From Pseudomonas fluorescens (GTDB taxonomy: Bacteria > Pseudomonadota > Gammaproteobacteria > Pseudomonadales > Pseudomonadaceae): a stretch of 64,000 bases of DNA. The position numbers and the translations under genes were made by a program. The stretch covers positions 6,204,501-6,268,500 of the forward strand of contig NZ_CP148752.1 of assembly GCF_040448305.1 (NCBI RefSeq), read 5' to 3'. Below, piece by piece: positions 1-8,794 of this stretch. The notes under the pieces were generated by a model. It was given only the letters and a program-made list of their open reading frames with translations. It was not told where the DNA came from and searched no databases. Each line of letters starts with the position of its first letter. The first letter of the stretch is position 1.

Positions 1-185
1 ATCGACGAAATGGAGCGCACCAAGGTAATGGAGGCCCCTCCCTGGTACCGCAGTTCCTTGGTCACTGTCAGGGTCACGCCGCCCGTTTCAAATCCCAGGG
101 CGCGGGCCACCACGTAGTGCCCCATTTCGTGATGGGCGATCTGCAATGCACGGTCCCGTACAGCAGCAGGCAGCTTCGTTGTCAT
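1..185 (-). CDS. N-terminus of a zinc metallopeptidase-like protein (partial)
   Basis: Only the first 61 codons lie in the window; the gene runs off the left edge. Reading from the ATG at 185, the protein carries HHEMGHYVVARALGF at about residues 18-32. This contains an HExxH zinc-binding signature (HEMGH) of the kind seen in M41-like and other metallopeptidases. Nothing downstream of residue 61 can be judged, so the family and substrate stay open. No signal peptide is visible at the N-terminus, so the protein is probably cytoplasmic. It is transcribed in the same direction as gcd and lies beyond the gcd terminator. Confidence 0.6.
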   Translation of the reverse strand, partial: MTTKLPAAVRDRALQIAHHEMGHYVVARALGFETGGVTLTVTKELRYQGGASITLVRSISS

Positions 186-252
186 GTTCTTCGCCCCGCG
201 TCCTCTACTGCCTCAATCCTAGCCGATTTCCATACACGCCCTTTCGCCCTAC

Positions 253-279
253 AAAAAGCCGCGCAATGGCGCGGCTTTT
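253..279 (-). terminator. Rho-independent terminator after gcd
   Basis: A stem AAAGCCGCGC / GCGCGGCTTT with loop AATG is flanked by A-rich sequence on one side and T-rich on the other. It lies 20 bases beyond the gcd stop and would also work in the opposite direction. Confidence 0.85.
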
Positions 280-298
280 CTGACTCAAGCTTCAGCCC

Positions 299-2653
299 TT
301 ATTCGGGCAAAGCGTAGGCAATCACATAATCCCCACGATCCGTCGACTGACGCGCACCGCCCACCGTGAGCAGGATGTACTGCCTTCCGGTTTTCGGTGA
401 AACGTAAGTCATCGGCCCGGACTGGCTGCCCACCGGCAAACGCGATTTCCAGATTTCGTTGCCGTTGCCGGTATCGAAGGCGCGCAGATAGAAGTCCTGG
501 GTGCCGGCGAAGAACAGCAGGCCCGACTGGGTGGCCAGCGATGCGCCGAGGGTCGGCATGCCGATCGGGATCGGCAGGTGCATGCGGATGCCCAGCGGGC
601 CGGTGTCCTGCACGGTGCCGACCGGAACTTGCCACATCAGCTTGTGGGTTTTGAGGTCGATGGCCGACATGGTGCCGAACGGTGGTTTCTGGCACGGAAT
701 GCCGACCGCCGAGAGGAAGCGTTCGCGCATGGCGCCGAACGGTGTGCCTTCCTGCGGTACCACGCCCATTTCGATACCGCTGGCCCCGGCTTTGATCTTG
801 TCGCGCGGGATCATGTAGTTGGCCAGGCCCAGGCGCATGTCGTTGACGAACATGTAGTGGGTGTTCGGATCAACCGAGACGCTGCCCCAGTTCATGCCGC
901 CCAGCGAGCCCGGGAATTGCAGGGCGCGATCCATGCCCGGCGGGGTGTAGACGCCTTCGTGGCGCATGCCTTTGAACTGAATGCGGCACATCAACTGGTC
1001 AAACGGCGTGGCGCCCCACATGTCGAATTCGCTCAGGGTCTTGTTGCCGATTGACGGCATGTCCACCGAGAACGGCTGGGTTGGCGAGTAACGTTCGCCG
1101 GGCACCTTGCCTTGCGGCACCGGGCGCTCTTCGACGCGGGCAATCGGCACGCCGGTTTCGCGGTTGAGCAGGAAGATCTCGCCCTGCTTGGTGACTTGCG
1201 CCAGGGCTGGCTGGGTGCCGCCCTTGTCGTCCGGCACGTCGTACAGCAGCGGCTGTGCAGGCAGGTCGAAGTCCCACAGGTCGTGGTGCGTGGTCTGGAA
1301 GTGCCAGCGTACCTGGCCGGTCTTCACATCGATGGCGACGATGGACGAGCTCCACTTGTCGTCGAACTCGGTGCGTTGACCGGCGAAGAAGTCCGGGGTG
1401 GCGTTGCCGGTTGGCAAGTAAACCAGACCGAGCCTGGCGTCGTAGGACATGGCCGACCAGACGTTCGGCGTACCACGGGTATAGGTCTCTCCGGCCGGTG
1501 GACGTTTGGTGGTGTTCGGGTTGCCCGGATCCCATGCCCATACCAGTTCACCGCTACGCACGTCGTAGGCACGGACCACGCCCGGCGGTTCGCCGGTGGA
1601 GTAGTTATCGGCCACGCGGCCGCCGACGATCACCACGCTCCCTGCGACCAATGGGGTCGAGGTTTGCTGGTAGTAACCGGGCTTCACGTCGCCCATGTCA
1701 GTGGTCAGGTCAACGGTGCCCTTGTTGCCGAATTCTTCGCAGGGCTTGCCGGTGTCGGCATTGATGGCAATCAGGCGCGCATCGCCGGTCGGCAGAAACA
1801 GACGTTTCGTACAGGCGGTTGGCTGATTGTCCGCAGACACCGGGGTCTCGGAATAGCCCAGGCCACGGCAACGCTGCCAGTTGGGCGCAGTGCCTTGCGG
1901 GTCGAACTTCCAGCGCTGGGCGCCGGTGTCGGCATCCAGGGCGAAGACTTTGCCGTAGGCGGTGCAGATGTAGACCGTGTCACCGATTTGCAGTGGGGTG
2001 TTCTGGTCTTCAGCGCCGGCACCGGTGCTTTGCGGGATGTCGCCGGTGCGGAAGGTCCAGGCGACCTGCAACTTGTCGATGTTGCCCTTGGTGATCTGGT
2101 CCAGCGCGGCAAAGCGGTTGCCGGCGGTGGTGTTGCCCCAGTGGGCCCAATCTTTCTGTTCGGTGCCTGGAGTGACCGGCGTTACCGCAGGTTCGGTGGT
2201 GGCCTTGACCACGTGGGTCGGCACGAACATGTAGGCCATCGTCGCAACGACGCCCACGCCCAGAATGCCAGCCAGACCGTAGGCGCCACGCCCGCCGGTC
2301 GCGCCTGAAGCGCGGACCAGGGTCGGATAGATCAACGCCACAACCAGACCGATCACGGCGAAGGTCAGCACCCGCGAGACCAGCGGCCAGTACTCGAGAC
2401 CGGTGTCCCAAACAGCCCAGATCGCGGTGAGGATCAACGCCACACCATACAGCCAGGCGCCGAACGGCTTGCGCCGGGCAATCATCAACCCGGACGCCAG
2501 CATCGCCAGCCCCATCAACAGGAAATACCAGCTGCCACCCAGCGCGATCAGATAACCACCGCCACCGGCCAGGCCGAGCCCGATCAGTGCAATCAGCACA
2601 CCCAGCCCCGCCAGCAACCACTTGCTGCCGGCGGCAGCCCCAGAATTGTTCAT
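299..2653 (-). CDS. gcd: Membrane-bound PQQ-dependent glucose dehydrogenase
   Basis: Oxidises glucose to gluconate in the periplasm and passes electrons to ubiquinone. About 784 residues, the usual size for this family. The N-terminal 140 residues hold roughly five membrane segments, followed by an eight-bladed PQQ beta-propeller with repeated tryptophan-docking motifs (for example GNEIWKSRLP near the C-terminus) and the ending DYVIAYALPE. An upstream TTG at 2680 keeps the frame open, but the ATG at 2653 has GGGGA about 12 bases upstream and gives the expected start MNNSGAAAG. It depends on PQQ made by the pqq cluster 3-11 kb away. Quinate/shikimate dehydrogenase (QuiA) is a close relative; the C-terminal region looks more like Gcd, but this is a family-level judgement. 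Confidence 0.85.
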   Translation of the reverse strand: MNNSGAAAGSKWLLAGLGVLIALIGLGLAGGGGYLIALGGSWYFLLMGLAMLASGLMIARRKPFGAWLYGVALILTAIWAVWDTGLEYWPLVSRVLTFAVIGLVVALIYPTLVRASGATGGRGAYGLAGILGVGVVATMAYMFVPTHVVKATTEPAVTPVTPGTEQKDWAHWGNTTAGNRFAALDQITKGNIDKLQVAWTFRTGDIPQSTGAGAEDQNTPLQIGDTVYICTAYGKVFALDADTGAQRWKFDPQGTAPNWQRCRGLGYSETPVSADNQPTACTKRLFLPTGDARLIAINADTGKPCEEFGNKGTVDLTTDMGDVKPGYYQQTSTPLVAGSVVIVGGRVADNYSTGEPPGVVRAYDVRSGELVWAWDPGNPNTTKRPPAGETYTRGTPNVWSAMSYDARLGLVYLPTGNATPDFFAGQRTEFDDKWSSSIVAIDVKTGQVRWHFQTTHHDLWDFDLPAQPLLYDVPDDKGGTQPALAQVTKQGEIFLLNRETGVPIARVEERPVPQGKVPGERYSPTQPFSVDMPSIGNKTLSEFDMWGATPFDQLMCRIQFKGMRHEGVYTPPGMDRALQFPGSLGGMNWGSVSVDPNTHYMFVNDMRLGLANYMIPRDKIKAGASGIEMGVVPQEGTPFGAMRERFLSAVGIPCQKPPFGTMSAIDLKTHKLMWQVPVGTVQDTGPLGIRMHLPIPIGMPTLGASLATQSGLLFFAGTQDFYLRAFDTGNGNEIWKSRLPVGSQSGPMTYVSPKTGRQYILLTVGGARQSTDRGDYVIAYALPE

Positions 2654-2838
2654 GTCGGAAATTTTCCCCATTTGTGACAAGGGCGGAATAATGTACTACC
2701 TAGTTACTTATGGCAATTTGTCGCAGGCAAAAATGTCATGAACGGTATTGAGGCCAGATCAAATCTCCGTCGCGAGCGTCCTGCAGGAACTGCCTGTAAC
2801 ATGCTTGCGCACTGATCCATGCCACTGGAGATAACCCT

Positions 2839-3300
2839 TTGCCTGACACTCGCACGCCTGTTCTCGATGAAATCGACCGCCAATTGATTGCCGCCCTGCA
2901 GATCAACGCCCGCGAGAGCGTGGCCATGCTCGCCCGACAACTGGGCATCGCCCGTACCACCGTCACTTCGCGCCTGGCGCGGCTGGAAAAGGCCAAGGTG
3001 ATCACCGGTTACGGCGTGCGCCTCGGGCAGCGGGTGGTGGATGGCGGGTTGCAGGCGTATGTGGGGATAACCGTGCAACCGCGTTCCGGTAAAGAGGTTT
3101 TGCGCCGACTGAGTGCGATGGCGCAGGTGCAGCAGTTGTGTGCGGTGAGTGGCGAATTTGATTATGTGGCGTGGTTGCGCACCGATTCGCCGGAGCAGCT
3201 GGATCAGTTGCTGGACCAGATTGGCAGTGTGGATGGGGTGGAGAAGACCACGACCTCGATCATCTTGAGTAGCAAGATTGATCGGGGGCAGCCGGTTTGA
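2839..3300 (+). CDS. Lrp/AsnC family transcriptional regulator
   Basis: 153 residues with an N-terminal winged helix-turn-helix (about residues 8-60, DRQLIAALQINARESVAMLA then the recognition helix RTTVTSRLARLEKAK) and a C-terminal RAM/ligand domain. These proteins bind amino acids and control nearby catabolic genes. It starts with TTG at 2839, supported by GGAG eight bases upstream; no better ATG exists. It lies directly upstream of davBA on the same strand, so a lysine-responsive local regulator is the obvious inference. It is divergent from gcd. Confidence 0.88.
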   Translation: MPDTRTPVLDEIDRQLIAALQINARESVAMLARQLGIARTTVTSRLARLEKAKVITGYGVRLGQRVVDGGLQAYVGITVQPRSGKEVLRRLSAMAQVQQLCAVSGEFDYVAWLRTDSPEQLDQLLDQIGSVDGVEKTTTSIILSSKIDRGQPV

Positions 3301-3337
3301 GTTTCTGCCTGTAGTTTTTTTGGTGCCAGGGCTGGCC

Positions 3338-3364
3338 TCTTCGCGAGCAAGCCCGCTCCCACAG
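3338..3364. repeat. Single REP element
   Basis: One copy of the Pseudomonas REP core, TCGCGAGCAAGCCCGCTCCC followed by ACAG, without the inverted partner seen at most other sites in the window. Confidence 0.8.
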
Positions 3365-3385
3365 TGGTCAGTGTGCATTGATAGA

Positions 3386-3420
3386 TCGTCATACTGATCA
3401 AACAAATAGCATAATGACGA
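3386..3420. promoter_or_regulatory. Inverted repeat upstream of davB, possible operator
   Basis: TCGTCAT at 3386-3392 and ATGACGA at 3414-3420 form a perfect 7-base inverted repeat 21 bases apart in an AT-rich stretch 103 bases upstream of davB. Centre-to-centre spacing of about 28 bases would put two dimers on one DNA face. Assignment to the neighbouring Lrp-type regulator is inference. Confidence 0.35.
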
Positions 3421-3522
3421 CACTTTGCGTCTTATTAACGTGTTCTGTGCTCTCTAGAATGGCTGGCATCTTTTCCTATACTCAGATGCGCATTCCGCGT
3501 CGGGTCGCCAGCAAGGTCAGCC

Positions 3523-5205
3523 ATGAACAAGAACAATCGCCATCCTGCAGACGGTAAGAAACCAGTCACCATTTTCGGCCCGGACTTTCCTTTCGCCTTC
3601 GACGACTGGATCGAACACCCGGCCGGGCTGGGCAGCATTCCCGAGCACAATCACGGTGCCGAGGTGGCGATTGTTGGCGGCGGGATCGCCGGCCTGGTGG
3701 CGGCGTATGAGCTGATGAAGCTGGGCCTGAAACCGGTCGTTTACGAAGCCTCGAAAATGGGTGGCCGTCTGCGTTCCCAGGCATTCAATGGCGCCGAAGG
3801 AATCGTTGCCGAACTGGGTGGGATGCGCTTCCCGGTGTCGTCCACCGCGTTTTATCACTACGTCGACAAACTGGGTCTGGAAACCAAACCCTTCCCTAAC
3901 CCGCTGACACCCGCGTCGGGCAGCACGGTGATCGACCTCGAAGGCCAGACCCATTACGCACAGAAGCTGTCGGATCTTCCTGCACTGTTCCAGGAAGTGG
4001 CTGACGCCTGGGCCGATGCACTGGAAGCTGGCTCGCAGTTCTCCGATATCCAGCAAGCCATTCGTGACCGCGACGTGCCACGCCTCAAGGAACTGTGGAA
4101 CACCCTGGTGCCGCTGTGGGACGACCGCACCTTCTACGACTTCGTCGCCACCTCCAAGGCCTTCGCCAAGCTCTCGTTCCATCACCGTGAGGTGTTCGGC
4201 CAGGTCGGTTTCGGTACCGGCGGCTGGGACTCGGACTTCCCGAACTCGATGCTGGAAATCTTCCGAGTCGTCATGACCAACTGCGACGATCACCAGCACC
4301 TGGTGGTCGGCGGCGTGGAACAGGTGCCACAAGGCATCTGGCGCCATGTGCCGGAGAGTTGCGCGCATTGGCCGGCCGGCACCAGCCTCAGCTCGCTGCA
4401 CAACGGCGCACCGCGTACCGGCGTGAAGAAAATTGCCCACGCGCCGGGCGGCCGTTTCGCCGTCACCGACAACTGGGGCGACACCCGCGAATACGCCGCG
4501 GTGCTGACCACCTGCCAAAGCTGGCTGCTGACCACCCAGATCGAATGCGACGAAACCCTGTTCTCGCAAAAGATGTGGATGGCTTTGGACCGCACCCGCT
4601 ACATGCAGTCTTCGAAAACTTTCGTGATGGTCGACCGCCCGTTCTGGAAGGACAAGGATCCGGAAACCGGCCGCGACCTGATGAGCATGACCCTCACCGA
4701 CCGCCTGACCCGTGGCACTTATCTGTTCGACAACGGCGACGACAAGCCGGGGGTGATTTGCCTGTCGTACTCGTGGATGAGCGACGCGCTGAAAATGCTG
4801 CCGCAGCCGGTGGAAAAACGCGTGAAGCTGGCATTGGATGCGTTGAAGAAGATCTACCCGAAAGTCGACATCGCCGCGCGGATCATCGGCGATCCGATCA
4901 CTGTTTCGTGGGAAGCCGACCCGCATTTCCTCGGCGCGTTCAAAGGCGCCCTGCCCGGCCACTACCGCTACAACCAGCGCATGTACGCGCACTTCATGCA
5001 GGACGACATGCCAGCCGAGCAGCGCGGGATCTTCATCGCCGGTGACGACGTTTCGTGGACCCCGGCCTGGGTTGAGGGCGCGGTACAGACCTCGCTCAAC
5101 GCGGTGTGGGGCATCATGAAACATTTCGGCGGTGCAACTCACGCCGAGAATCCGGGTCCAGGAGATGTGTTCAACGAGATCGGACCGATCGCCCTGCCCG
5201 AGTAA
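3523..5205 (+). CDS. davB: L-lysine 2-monooxygenase
   Basis: FAD enzyme that converts L-lysine with O2 to 5-aminovaleramide, CO2 and water, the first step of the 5-aminovalerate route. 560 residues, matching known DavB length. The dinucleotide-binding motif GGGIAGLVAA is at residues 52-61, followed by VVYEASKMGGRLRS (second part of the FAD site). The C-terminal FAD motif GIFIAGDDVSWTPAWVEGA lies near residues 505-525. It resembles plant-pathogen tryptophan 2-monooxygenase in architecture but is closer to DavB over its length. ATG at 3523 has only a weak AAGG upstream. It is followed 12 bases later by davA, so the two are co-transcribed. Confidence 0.93.
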   Translation: MNKNNRHPADGKKPVTIFGPDFPFAFDDWIEHPAGLGSIPEHNHGAEVAIVGGGIAGLVAAYELMKLGLKPVVYEASKMGGRLRSQAFNGAEGIVAELGGMRFPVSSTAFYHYVDKLGLETKPFPNPLTPASGSTVIDLEGQTHYAQKLSDLPALFQEVADAWADALEAGSQFSDIQQAIRDRDVPRLKELWNTLVPLWDDRTFYDFVATSKAFAKLSFHHREVFGQVGFGTGGWDSDFPNSMLEIFRVVMTNCDDHQHLVVGGVEQVPQGIWRHVPESCAHWPAGTSLSSLHNGAPRTGVKKIAHAPGGRFAVTDNWGDTREYAAVLTTCQSWLLTTQIECDETLFSQKMWMALDRTRYMQSSKTFVMVDRPFWKDKDPETGRDLMSMTLTDRLTRGTYLFDNGDDKPGVICLSYSWMSDALKMLPQPVEKRVKLALDALKKIYPKVDIAARIIGDPITVSWEADPHFLGAFKGALPGHYRYNQRMYAHFMQDDMPAEQRGIFIAGDDVSWTPAWVEGAVQTSLNAVWGIMKHFGGATHAENPGPGDVFNEIGPIALPE

Positions 5206-5217
5206 GAGGAATCCGAA

Positions 5218-6012
5218 ATGCGCGTAGCCCTTTACCAATGTCCACCGCTGCCTCTGGATGTCGCCGGCAACCTGCAACGCTTGCAGCAGCTTGCGCTGGA
5301 GGCAAAAGGTGCCGACCTGCTGGTGCTGCCGGAGATGTTCCTGACCGGCTACAACATCGGCGTCGATGCCGTCAGCGTGTTGGCGGAGGTGTACAACGGT
5401 GAGTCGGCGCAGCAGATTGCGCGCATTGCCAAGGCAACCGGGATCGCCATTTTGTATGGCTATCCCGAGCGCACCGAGGACGGGCAGATCTACAACGCCG
5501 CGCAGTTGATCGACGCTAACGGCGAGCGCATCTGCAACTACCGCAAGACCCATCTGTTCGGCGATCTGGATCACTCGATGTTCAGTGCAGGTTCCGACGA
5601 GTTTCCCATCGTTGAGCTCAACGGCTGGAAGCTCGGTTTCCTGATCTGCTACGACCTGGAGTTTCCGGAAAACGCCCGACGCCTGGCCCTGGCCGGCGCC
5701 GAGCTGATCCTGGTACCGACCGCGAACATGATTCCGTTCGATTTCGTCGCCGATGTCACCGTGCGCTCCCGCGCCTTCGAAAACCAATGCTATGTGGCCT
5801 ACGCCAACTACTGCGGCCATGAAGGCGACATCCACTACTGCGGCCAGAGCAGCATTGCTGCGCCGGATGGCAGTCGTATCGCTCAGGCGGGTCTGGATGA
5901 ATCGCTGATCGTCGGAGAGCTGGATCGACAGTTGATGCTCGACTCCCGCGCCGCCAATCGCTACCTGATCGATCGCCGCCCTGAGCTTTACGGCGAGCTG
6001 AACAAGCCCTAA
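5218..6012 (+). CDS. davA: 5-aminovaleramide amidohydrolase
   Basis: Hydrolyses 5-aminovaleramide to 5-aminovalerate and ammonia, the second step after DavB. 264 residues of the nitrilase/C-N hydrolase fold with the catalytic triad visible: Glu39 (LPEMFLTG), Lys110 (NYRKTHLFG) and Cys144 (FLICYDLEFP). AGAGGAAT upstream of the ATG provides the ribosome site. It forms a two-gene unit with davB. The next gene, pqqF, starts only 38 bases after the stop with no conventional terminator between, so read-through is possible. Confidence 0.93.
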   Translation: MRVALYQCPPLPLDVAGNLQRLQQLALEAKGADLLVLPEMFLTGYNIGVDAVSVLAEVYNGESAQQIARIAKATGIAILYGYPERTEDGQIYNAAQLIDANGERICNYRKTHLFGDLDHSMFSAGSDEFPIVELNGWKLGFLICYDLEFPENARRLALAGAELILVPTANMIPFDFVADVTVRSRAFENQCYVAYANYCGHEGDIHYCGQSSIAAPDGSRIAQAGLDESLIVGELDRQLMLDSRAANRYLIDRRPELYGELNKP

Positions 6013-6024
6013 TCCGCTAGCATT

Positions 6025-6049
6025 GGCACTTCACTGTTCTGGAAGTGCC
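6025..6049 (+). promoter_or_regulatory. Hairpin covering the pqqF ribosome-binding site
   Basis: GGCACTTC (6025-6032) pairs perfectly with GAAGTGCC (6042-6049) across a 9-base loop. The right arm contains most of the GGAAG ribosome-binding sequence (6041-6045) and ends one base before the pqqF ATG at 6051. No T-tract follows, so it is not a classical terminator; occlusion of translation is the likelier effect. Confidence 0.6.
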
Positions 6050-6050
6050 C

Positions 6051-8480
6051 ATGCCCGCGCTGAATCCCCTTCGCCCCCACACTGAAACCCTGGCCAATGG
6101 CTTGCGGGTGACGCTGCGTCATGCCCCGAATTTGAAGCGTTGCGCAGCAGCGTTGCGGGTCGCCGCGGGTAGCCATGATGTGCCGCTGGCGTGGCCTGGC
6201 CTGGCGCATTTTCTTGAGCATCTGCTGTTTCTGGGGACTGAGCGTTTTCCCGTGAGCCAGGGGCTGATGGCTTACGTCCAGAGCCATGGTGGACAAGTGA
6301 ATGCGCGGACCAGCGAACGGACCACCGACTACTTTTTCGAATTACCGCCTCAAGCATTCGTTGGCGGATTGGAGCGTCTGTCAGACATGCTCGCCCATCC
6401 GCGTATGAATCCGGACGATCAACTGCGGGAACGGGAAGTGCTGCACGCGGAATATGTCGCGTGGTTGCAGGATCCGACAGCGCAGCAGCAGTTTGCACTG
6501 TTCAATGGCCTGGCCGAGGCTCATCCGCTACGGGGTTTTCATGCCGGCAATCGCGACAGTCTGCCGCTGCAACAACCCGAGTTTCAGCAGGCGTTGCAGG
6601 ATTTTTATCAGCGCTATTACCAGACCGGGCAAATGACCTTGTGTCTGGCCGGGCCGCAGAGCCTCGATGAATTGAAAGCGATGGCCGAAGCCTTTGGCAG
6701 CGTCATTGTCAGAGGCGAAACAGCCACTCAACTCCCTTCAACGCCGCTGATGGACGCCTCCGCCAACAGTTATCAACAGGCTGGCGAGCGGCGCCTAGAT
6801 CTGCTGTTTGCCCTTGAAGCGCTGCCCGATTTCTCTGCCGAAGCGTTGGCATTCCTGTGCCACTGGCTGAACGTGGTAAAACCCGGCGGCTTGTTGGCGG
6901 ACTTGCGCGAGCGCGGGCTGGCCGATCACCTGAAAGCCCAGCCGCTGTATCAGTTCGCCGGGCAAGCCTTGCTACATATCGAATTCACCCTGCCCGCCGC
7001 CGGCTCGGCAACAGGCATCCGCGAACGCCTGCTGGACTGGCTCGGTTTCTTTGCCGAGCAAGACTGGAACCGATTGCGCGAAGAGTACGCAACCCTGCTC
7101 CAGCGCCGACAGCAAATCAGCAGTGCCTTGCAACTGGCCCGACTGGACAGCGAACCACGCGAATTCGGGTTAACCGAGCAGGACGTTACAGCCCTCAAGC
7201 AAATCCTCCAACAAATTGGCGCTGTGGATAACTTCAGCGGCCCTTGGCAATTGCCGGCACCCAACCCTTTTCTGCGCGCCGAAGCACCAGCAACCAACGC
7301 CGGATTGATTCGCGGCCAGACCAGCGCCCACCGTGGCCTGCGCACGTTTGCCCAGGATCGTTCGCGCAGCCGTCGTGAACGATCGCCGATGCAATTCAGC
7401 CAGGCATGGCCGGACAACGGTGCTGAAGGTGCGATTTATCTGCGCTGGCGTCTGGACTCGACTCCCGACAGCCACCTTCAATCACGGCTGGAGAACCACC
7501 TGCAATCGTTGCGCGAAGACGCGCACCAGGCCGGTGTGGATTTTTCCTTCAGTGCATCGGGCAACGAATGGCTGCTCAAACTGAACGGGCTACAGGAGCC
7601 GATGCCCAGCGTTCTGGAGCATGTGCTGAAAGAACTGATAAAACCCGATGCCGCTGTCTCACAAGCCGAATCGACCAGCGTTGCGTTGATACCGATTCGA
7701 CAACTGCTCAAGGCATTGCCCGATCACTGCCTCAGGCACACCGCGAACCCGGACGACGTGCAGCAACTCTGGTCGAGTGCGCGATGGGATGGGCTGGCCA
7801 TCGGATTATCGGCTCAGACTCAAGCAGCCATGGGCCTGGCCTTGAGCCGCATACCCGGCACGCCGGACAATCAACTGACGCCGCCCTCTTCGATCCTTGC
7901 ACAGCATCTGTGGAGCACTGCCGATACTGCCTCCAACGAACACGCGTTGCTGCTGTTCTGTCCGACAGCCACCCAGGAAATGGCCGACGAAGCCGCGTGG
8001 CGTTTGCTCGCGCATGTCTGCCAGACACCGTTCTACCAACGCCTGCGGGTGGAGCTGCAACTTGGCTATGCGGTGTTCAGCGCCCTGCGGCAGATTCACG
8101 GGCAAACCGGGCTGCTGTTCGGTGTGCAATCGCCAGGCATTGCGCCGGAGGGGTTGCTGCAACACATCGAGCAATTCCTGAATCGATTGCCGGAGCTGAT
8201 CCACGCGCTCGACGACACCACCTTCAACGCTCAACGCCAGGCCCTGGCGGATCAGTTTTGCAGCGCTGCGCTCACCACGGGTCAAGCGGCCGAATTGCTC
8301 TGGCAGGGCAAGCTGGCCGGCCGTTCGTCGGATTATCTGACGCAATTGCCCGAGGCCATTGTGCGCATTGACCGGACCGCTCTACTGGCTGCGGCCCAAC
8401 GCCTGAATCAGGCCGAAGGCGGCTGGCTGTGCCTTGCCAACAGCGCAGCCCCAGGCGCGCCATGGCAAGCGGCAAAATGA
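6051..8480 (+). CDS. pqqF: PQQ precursor peptidase PqqF (M16 family)
   Basis: Zinc peptidase implicated in cutting the cross-linked PqqA peptide during PQQ synthesis. 809 residues, typical of Pseudomonas PqqF. The inverted zinc motif HFLEH is at residues 53-57 (two His ligands and the catalytic Glu), with LREREVLHAEY about 75 residues later supplying the third ligand. The rest is the pitrilysin-like multi-domain body with weak conservation, as expected. A GTG at 6045 is in frame, but ATG 6051 sits five bases after GGAAG and is preferred. It stands 158 bases upstream of pqqA on the same strand. Confidence 0.92.
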   Translation: MPALNPLRPHTETLANGLRVTLRHAPNLKRCAAALRVAAGSHDVPLAWPGLAHFLEHLLFLGTERFPVSQGLMAYVQSHGGQVNARTSERTTDYFFELPPQAFVGGLERLSDMLAHPRMNPDDQLREREVLHAEYVAWLQDPTAQQQFALFNGLAEAHPLRGFHAGNRDSLPLQQPEFQQALQDFYQRYYQTGQMTLCLAGPQSLDELKAMAEAFGSVIVRGETATQLPSTPLMDASANSYQQAGERRLDLLFALEALPDFSAEALAFLCHWLNVVKPGGLLADLRERGLADHLKAQPLYQFAGQALLHIEFTLPAAGSATGIRERLLDWLGFFAEQDWNRLREEYATLLQRRQQISSALQLARLDSEPREFGLTEQDVTALKQILQQIGAVDNFSGPWQLPAPNPFLRAEAPATNAGLIRGQTSAHRGLRTFAQDRSRSRRERSPMQFSQAWPDNGAEGAIYLRWRLDSTPDSHLQSRLENHLQSLREDAHQAGVDFSFSASGNEWLLKLNGLQEPMPSVLEHVLKELIKPDAAVSQAESTSVALIPIRQLLKALPDHCLRHTANPDDVQQLWSSARWDGLAIGLSAQTQAAMGLALSRIPGTPDNQLTPPSSILAQHLWSTADTASNEHALLLFCPTATQEMADEAAWRLLAHVCQTPFYQRLRVELQLGYAVFSALRQIHGQTGLLFGVQSPGIAPEGLLQHIEQFLNRLPELIHALDDTTFNAQRQALADQFCSAALTTGQAAELLWQGKLAGRSSDYLTQLPEAIVRIDRTALLAAAQRLNQAEGGWLCLANSAAPGAPWQAAK

Positions 8481-8600
8481 TCATTACCGGGGCTGCAAGG
8501 AGCTTTCTCAAAGTTTCACGGGCAATTTCTTTGAAATTTTGAGTAACATAGCAACCTAACTATCTTGAACATCTCTGACTTGAGGTGGACTATACCTATA

Positions 8601-8612
8601 GATAGCGCTATC
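8601..8612. promoter_or_regulatory. Palindrome in the pqqA leader
   Basis: GATAGCGCTATC is a perfect 12-base palindrome 27 bases before the pqqA start, next to TATACCTATA, which could be a promoter -10 region. A second palindrome, AATTTC-TTT-GAAATT, lies at 8524-8538. No regulator can be assigned. Confidence 0.3.
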
Positions 8613-8638
8613 CCACCCTACCTGAAGGAGTTCAATTT

Positions 8639-8713
8639 ATGGCCTGGACCAAACCTGCCTACACCGACCTGCGTATTGGCTTTGAAGTCACCATGTACTT
8701 CGCAAGCCGCTAA
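8639..8713 (+). CDS. pqqA: PQQ precursor peptide PqqA
   Basis: A 24-residue ribosomal peptide, MAWTKPAYTDLRIGFEVTMY followed by FASR. It is the substrate from which PQQ is built. The strictly conserved Glu16 and Tyr20, whose side chains PqqE joins by a carbon-carbon bond, are both present with the usual three residues between. AAGGAG lies nine bases before the ATG, a strong ribosome site that fits high expression. It is followed by a terminator-like hairpin and then pqqB. Confidence 0.97.
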   Translation: MAWTKPAYTDLRIGFEVTMYFASR

Positions 8714-8739
8714 TCTCAGCTTTGACAGAGATGCAGCAC

Positions 8740-8770
8740 AACGCCTCGGTTATCCGAGGCGTTTTATTTT
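8740..8770 (+). terminator. Terminator or attenuator between pqqA and pqqB
   Basis: AACGCCTCGG (8740-8749) pairs perfectly with CCGAGGCGTT (8754-8763) around TTAT, followed by TTATTTT. It sits 27 bases after pqqA and would end most transcripts there, leaving pqqB-E at a lower level. Confidence 0.85.
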
Positions 8771-8794
8771 CAGCGTTGAAATGATGGAGCGTCC

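Noticed and set aside
3517..5835. A 772-codon open frame on the minus strand
   Set aside because: It lies opposite davBA, which carry all their catalytic motifs; it has the composition of an antisense shadow.
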